Assembly (NCBI GenBank): GCA_022822545.1
Contig: JAJEBE010000009.1
Location: 1 to 38,060 of the forward strand
DNA from: Anaerolineae bacterium
Lineage (GTDB): Bacteria > Chloroflexota > Anaerolineae > Aggregatilineales > Phototrophicaceae
Direction: 5' to 3'
Length of the DNA: 38,060 nt
A program made the position numbers and the translations under genes. Below are positions 34,450 through 38,060 of this stretch, one piece after another. The notes under the pieces are model-generated. The model saw only the letters and a program-made list of their open reading frames with translations, was not told where the DNA came from and did no database searches. The number at the start of each line of letters is the position of its first letter. Positions within the stretch are counted from its first letter, which is position 1.

Positions 34450-34621
34450 GAAACGCAGATGCCAGCGCTCGGACCGCAGGATGCAAATCAGAACGTCTAT
34501 TTTAGCGCTTGAGGACGCCAAGCGCGAGAGACGCGGGCAAGGTAGCCGCTTGGCGAGATCCCAAGGAGGGCCCCCTACATATAAGCGAGCGCAGAGGAGA
34601 CCTGTTAACGCGGGGCGAGGC
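34450..34621. other. Intergenic region
   Basis: 172 bp between the M23 and DinB-fold genes, both on the minus strand. No gene or clear promoter was seen. Confidence 0.4.
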
Positions 34622-35110
34622 TTAGGCGTCGCGCTCGGCGGCGGCGCGCATTTCCGCCAGGTGACGCGTCTCGTGGACGCTACAGGCGCGTACCGCATCA
34701 ATGAGACCGTATTCTTGAAAGAAGGGATTGCCGAAGGGCGTCTCCATCAGCGCCGGGGGGAAGGCCAGCACCACGCCACGCAGTTGGTCGCGGACGCGCT
34801 TCCATTCCGCGAGCAGGTCTTGCCAGCTTACGTTGGCGCGGTCCCGCCGCCGCAATTCGTAGAGCGCGGGGGCCGAGGGTTGCCCACGCAAGTCGATACT
34901 GAAAGGTTCGCCGTCAATGGCGCAATGCAGCGCGGTGATCATATCGACTTCAATGGCGGTCAAATGGATAATCAAGTCGCGGACGGTCCAATCAGAATCG
35001 GCGTGGACGGGCAGCGTCGGCGACAGCGTCTCGACGAATGCGCGCGCGCCTGAACGCCGCTCGTCGAGACGGGCGATCAGGTCGCGTTTGACCTGAGCCA
35101 GGGTATTCAT
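34622..35110 (-). CDS. DinB/YfiT-fold putative metal-dependent protein
   Basis: 162 residues forming a four-helix bundle. The metal-binding His triad of the DinB superfamily is present: H49 (RDLIIHLTAIE), H146 and H150 (CSVHETRHLAEM). Family members include mycothiol- and bacillithiol-dependent transferases. The specific reaction here is unknown. A TATAAT-like ATTATA lies at 35140-35145, upstream on the minus strand, without a matching -35. Confidence 0.82.
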   Translation of the reverse strand: MNTLAQVKRDLIARLDERRSGARAFVETLSPTLPVHADSDWTVRDLIIHLTAIEVDMITALHCAIDGEPFSIDLRGQPSAPALYELRRRDRANVSWQDLLAEWKRVRDQLRGVVLAFPPALMETPFGNPFFQEYGLIDAVRACSVHETRHLAEMRAAAERDA

Positions 35111-35248
35111 TTGTTAATCCCCCGCCCTGCTTCACACTGATTATAGCGCATTATTGCCCAAATATGGCGCTATTGCTGCAAGGCGAGACTCTTGCAGGCA
35201 GCGTTTGGGGGGACGCGGCGGGCGGCCAGCTTGATGATACCCAGATCT

Positions 35249-35911
35249 TCATTCCAGCTTCGCCAAGCGCTTTTTCGCGCGCTCTTTGCGCAATCGCTTG
35301 TTCCGCCGGCTGAGATGCTCATGCATCTCCAGCAAATAAGCGAGCGTCCGCGCCGCTTCGTCCCCATCGACGCGAAGCAATTCCGGGCAACGCGCCCGCC
35401 GCTGAGCCGTGACTTCGTAAATCGCGAGCGCCGCCGATACCGAGACGTTCATGCTCTGCGCGATGCCCGCCATCGGGATCGTCACCAACCGGTCCGCCAG
35501 CGAAATCGCCTTCGCCGATAGCCCGGTCTTCTCGTTGCCGAAGAGCAGCGCAAGCTTCGGCGCGCACAGATCAGCTTCGTGAATCGGCGCGGCCGCCGGG
35601 TCAATCACGGTCGCCGCCAATTGCCAGCCCTCGCTCTTTAGGCCGCGCAGCGCCGTCTCTGTATCATGATGGACACGATATTCAAGCCACTTGTTGGTGG
35701 CGGTGGAGCTGTTCTTGCCGACTTCCTTGGGGTCGAAGGCCGGCTGCTTCTCAAAGATGACGTTGACCTGCTGAATGCCGAAGGCATCGCAACTGCGGGC
35801 GATTGCGCCCAAATTATGCGGGTCGAAGACATCTTCAATCACGACGGTCAGGCCGGATTGTCGTCCCGCGGCGACGCGTCTCAGTTTGTTGAGTCTCTCT
35901 TCTGTCGGCAT
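35249..35911 (-). CDS. trmH: SpoU/TrmH-family RNA 2'-O-methyltransferase
   Basis: 220 residues with the three SPOUT motifs. Motif 1 is VVIEDVFDPHNLGAIARSCD (N33, R39). Motif 2 is LALLFGNEKTGLS (near 121-133). Motif 3 is VTIPMAGIAQSMNVSVSAAL (N155), which forms the trefoil knot that binds AdoMet. The size and the absence of an N-terminal L30e-like domain fit TrmH, which methylates G18 of tRNA. An RNA target other than tRNA G18 cannot be excluded. A basic tail of about 20 residues (RRNKRLRKERAKKRLAKLE) may bind RNA. Confidence 0.87.
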   Translation of the reverse strand: MPTEERLNKLRRVAAGRQSGLTVVIEDVFDPHNLGAIARSCDAFGIQQVNVIFEKQPAFDPKEVGKNSSTATNKWLEYRVHHDTETALRGLKSEGWQLAATVIDPAAAPIHEADLCAPKLALLFGNEKTGLSAKAISLADRLVTIPMAGIAQSMNVSVSAALAIYEVTAQRRARCPELLRVDGDEAARTLAYLLEMHEHLSRRNKRLRKERAKKRLAKLE

Positions 35912-36260
35912 GGCGCGCTGAAACGCAGTTCGGTAAGCCTATCACAACAAGAGCGAGGCTAGCTTGAGCGGGAAGCCCGGCAGAAGCCCCAGACCGATAG
36001 CACCGCCGGCTCTTCAAGCGTGTCAAAGCCAAGGCGGCCATCAGCCAGAGTAGGCCTGGTCTCAACGCTTCGCATAGCTGGGATCACAATCCAGACCGGC
36101 GTTGTGCGCTGCCGCAAATCCCTCGCCCCCTCGCCTTTGTCGATTCGGAATCAGAGCATAACACAGTTTGAATCCAGCGTCCTCAAATGGCAGATTCTGC
36201 CCAATTCGCAGTTTTCCCGATATAATCAGAGTAATAGATGATCTTACAAGGCTTCTTATT
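35912..36260. other. Intergenic region upstream of pfkA
   Basis: 349 bp between divergent trmH and pfkA. Frames on the minus strand across 36062-36340 overlap the pfkA start and carry no ribosome site. The only notable element is the TATAAT at 36221. Confidence 0.45.
36221..36226 (+). promoter_or_regulatory. -10 element of pfkA
   Basis: A perfect TATAAT lies 34 bp before the ATG at 36261. The region 17 bp upstream (TGCCCA) is a poor -35. Confidence 0.4.
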
Positions 36261-37436
36261 ATGATTGGTTCAACGATAGGCGTCCTTACCGCCGGCGGCG
36301 ACAGCCCGGGCCTAAACGCCGCCATCCGCGGCCTCGGCAAAACCGCTATCGATCAACACGGCATGCGTCTGATCGGCATCCGCGACGGCTTCCGCGGCTT
36401 GATGCAAAACCGAGTCGTCTGGCTGGGCGCGGATGATTTGAGCGGCATCCTGACCCTCGGCGGCACCATCCTCGGCACCAGCCGGGACAAGCCGCACAAG
36501 ATGCCTATCGGCGGCAAAAGCCGCGATATGACCGATGTCATCGTCGAGAATTACCACCGGCACCATCTTGAAGCGCTGGTATGCCTTGGCGGCGGCGGCA
36601 CGGCGAAGAACGCCTGGCGTCTGGCGCAATTGGGCATCAACGTCATCTTCCTGCCCAAGACCATCGACAATGACGTCAGCGGCACCGATGTCACTTTTGG
36701 CTACGATACCGCGCTGAATATCGCCACCGAAGCCATCGACCGCCTGCACTCGACCGCCCACAGCCACCACCGCATCATCGTCTGCGAGATCATGGGCCAT
36801 AACACCGGCTGGCTCGCGCTGGGCGCCGGTTTGGCCGGCGGCGCCGATGTCATCCTCATCCCGGAAATCCCTTTCGATACCGAAGCCATCGCCGATTCGA
36901 TCCGCGCCCGCAGCCGCGGGGGCAAACGCTTCAGCATTGTCGCGGTTTCCGAAGGCGCCATGACCCAGCGCATCGGGGTAAAGCTGCACAGCGCCCGCGC
37001 CCGCGTCGCCAAAGCCGAAGCTGATATGGCCAGCAACGCCGATGACAAAGCCAAATACAAGGCGGCGCGGCAGCAGCGCCGGGAAGCCCGGGCCGACCTG
37101 GTCGAGATCGAAAAAGAACGCAGTGGCGGCACCCTGCTGCTGACTCAGGAATTGGAGAAACGCACCGGTCTGGAATCCCGCGTGACCATCCTCGGCCATA
37201 TTCAGCGCGGTGGCGTGCCTTCGCCAAAGGACCGCCTGCTGGCCACGCGCCTCGGCGCCTCCGCCGCCAATTACATCGCCGAGGGGATGTCAAATATCAT
37301 GGTCGGCGTAAAGGGCGACGGGGTCGCCGCCGTGCCCTTGGAAGATGTCGCCGGCAAGCGCAAGAATGTGCCGCTCGATCATCCCTGGCTGCAAGCCGCC
37401 CGCGACCTGGAAATCTGCCTGGGCGAAGCGATGTAG
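36261..37436 (+). CDS. pfkA: 6-phosphofructokinase, group III
   Basis: 391 residues from the ATG at 36261 ([20 protein letters not shown]). The signature nucleotide loop is [11 protein letters not shown] with G112 and G113 where most enzymes have GGDG or GGDD. The catalytic loop is [12 protein letters not shown] with K133 and the catalytic D136. Lys in PKTIDND is shared with PPi-dependent and group III enzymes. Gly at the second specificity position favours ATP. This mixed set points to an ATP-using group III enzyme, as in actinobacteria, catalysing fructose-6-phosphate phosphorylation in glycolysis. The Gly replacing the usual acidic residue (G112) is unusual. Confidence 0.9.
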   Translation: MIGSTIGVLTAGGDSPGLNAAIRGLGKTAIDQHGMRLIGIRDGFRGLMQNRVVWLGADDLSGILTLGGTILGTSRDKPHKMPIGGKSRDMTDVIVENYHRHHLEALVCLGGGGTAKNAWRLAQLGINVIFLPKTIDNDVSGTDVTFGYDTALNIATEAIDRLHSTAHSHHRIIVCEIMGHNTGWLALGAGLAGGADVILIPEIPFDTEAIADSIRARSRGGKRFSIVAVSEGAMTQRIGVKLHSARARVAKAEADMASNADDKAKYKAARQQRREARADLVEIEKERSGGTLLLTQELEKRTGLESRVTILGHIQRGGVPSPKDRLLATRLGASAANYIAEGMSNIMVGVKGDGVAAVPLEDVAGKRKNVPLDHPWLQAARDLEICLGEAM

Positions 37437-37460
37437 GTTTCAACAACTCATCAAAAACGT

Positions 37461-37489
37461 TTGCCATTTGCGCGAACTTGCAGTACAGT
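37461..37489 (+). promoter_or_regulatory. Candidate promoter of second methyltransferase
   Basis: TTGCCA (37461-37466) and TACAGT (37484-37489), spaced by 17 bp, lie 27 bp before the ATG at 37516. Confidence 0.4.
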
Positions 37490-37515
37490 TGTTCTAGTCG
37501 ATTGCAGGGTTTCAA

Positions 37516-38060
37516 ATGGCATATTCTACACAGCTTCAGAATGGCAACGAGCTAAATCGGTTATATGAGGATGACCGACCTGTCCATGAGTGGTACAGAT
37601 TTGTATTGTCCTTTCCGCCTCATTTGGTCCGCGACTATATTGAGAAATTCGAACTTGCAAAGGGACAGACTATTCTTGACCCGTTTTGCGGCACTGGCAC
37701 CACCCTCGTGGAAGCGAAAAAGCTGGGAATCGCAAGTGTTGGGGTGGAAGCCAATGCGATGGCCCACTTTGCCGCGCGGGTGAAAACTGACTGGAATATT
37801 GATCCCGGCCAATTAGCCGATTATGGGCAGTCAGTTGCGGGCAAGCTTAGTGCGCTGCGACAAGAAACGGTACTGGAATGCGACAATCATCACGTTGGAG
37901 TCAGCGTCTACACCGAGCAACTTCGCACATTGGGCGCTGAAAAGTCCCGCTTGTTGATCAAGAACTCAATTAGCCCTTTGCCCTTGCACAAGGTGTTAAC
38001 GCTTCTGGATTGTATTAACCAGCATCAAGCAACGAGATTGCAGGATCATGCAAAATTGGC
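37516..38060 (+). CDS. DNA methyltransferase, 3' partial
   Basis: The frame stays open from the ATG at 37516 (AGGG 7 nt upstream) to the right edge, giving at least 181 residues. AdoMet-binding motif I appears early: TILDPFCGTGTTLVEAKKLG (about residues 54-73), then VGVEANAMAHFAAR. Before it comes VHEWYRFVLSFPPHLVRDYI. Placement of motif I near the N-terminus before any catalytic motif distinguishes it from the beta-class enzyme at 27300. The catalytic motif is beyond the window, so the modified base is unknown. AT-richer than pfkA, so probably the edge of another accessory segment. Confidence 0.75.
   Translation, partial: MAYSTQLQNGNELNRLYEDDRPVHEWYRFVLSFPPHLVRDYIEKFELAKGQTILDPFCGTGTTLVEAKKLGIASVGVEANAMAHFAARVKTDWNIDPGQLADYGQSVAGKLSALRQETVLECDNHHVGVSVYTEQLRTLGAEKSRLLIKNSISPLPLHKVLTLLDCINQHQATRLQDHAKL

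Noticed and set aside
35131..35156. Full promoter for the DinB-fold gene
   Set aside because: A minus-strand TATAAT is present but no acceptable -35 at 15-19 bp.
30931..35911. Complete prophage around the portal gene
   Set aside because: The neighbouring genes (FHA, M23, DinB-fold, TrmH) are ordinary cellular genes. No terminase, capsid or integrase was found.
36062..36340. Minus-strand frame of 92 codons upstream of pfkA
   Set aside because: It overlaps the pfkA start and promoter and has no ribosome site or family.

Overview
The window looks like a chromosomal segment of a GC-rich bacterium, most likely a member of the Chloroflexota (Anaerolineae-like). This is an inference. It rests on the PTDTP-repeat surface protein at the left edge, lipoproteins with TATA/TAAA-type repeats, abundant GTG and TTG starts, and a mixture of housekeeping genes with scattered accessory genes. 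No rRNA, tRNA or CRISPR array was found.

Layout. 1-3.8 kb (+): end of a PTDTP-repeat membrane-anchored protein, a YvlD-type membrane protein, a GT4 glycosyltransferase and a MATE transporter. 3.8-5.8 kb (-): a large GT39-like membrane glycosyltransferase. 5.9-8.3 kb: a small CxxC protein, a two-gene phage-tail-like cassette (-) with a strong promoter, and a lipoprotein. 8.3-12.6 kb (-): an operon of DUF318 permease, TIGR03943 partner, TolB-like propeller and RecF. 12.7-16.5 kb (-): two paralogous GAF-PAS-cyclase proteins followed by a tiny membrane protein missed by length cut-offs. 16.8-19.2 kb (-): a FAD oxidoreductase and TsaD. 19.3-21.1 kb (+): an AT-richer ATPase/TOPRIM gene pair that resembles an anti-phage module. 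21.2-25.8 kb (+): a polytopic membrane protein, a lipoprotein, a voltage-gated potassium channel and a soluble transhydrogenase.

25.8-31 kb is an accessory zone. It holds dispersed repeats, a coupled small-protein/DUF2335 pair, a methyltransferase fused to an Mrr-like nuclease domain, and several small genes including an antitoxin-like one. 30.9-35.9 kb (-): a lone HK97-type phage portal gene behind a perfect LexA-like palindrome, an FHA protein, an M23 peptidase, a DinB-fold protein and a TrmH-family methyltransferase. 36.3-38.1 kb (+): a group III phosphofructokinase and the start of a second DNA methyltransferase cut by the window edge.

The most notable observations are these. (1) The two adjacent cyclase paralogues have lost complementary halves of the class III catalytic set, so together they could build one complete C1/C2-type active site. 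(2) An ATP-binding-cassette ATPase overlaps a DUF3226-like TOPRIM gene, an arrangement like PARIS. (3) An MTase-Mrr fusion carries a visibly AT-richer central recognition region. (4) An orphan portal gene has a LexA-type operator, and a REP-like hairpin repeat is embedded in frame near its 3' end.
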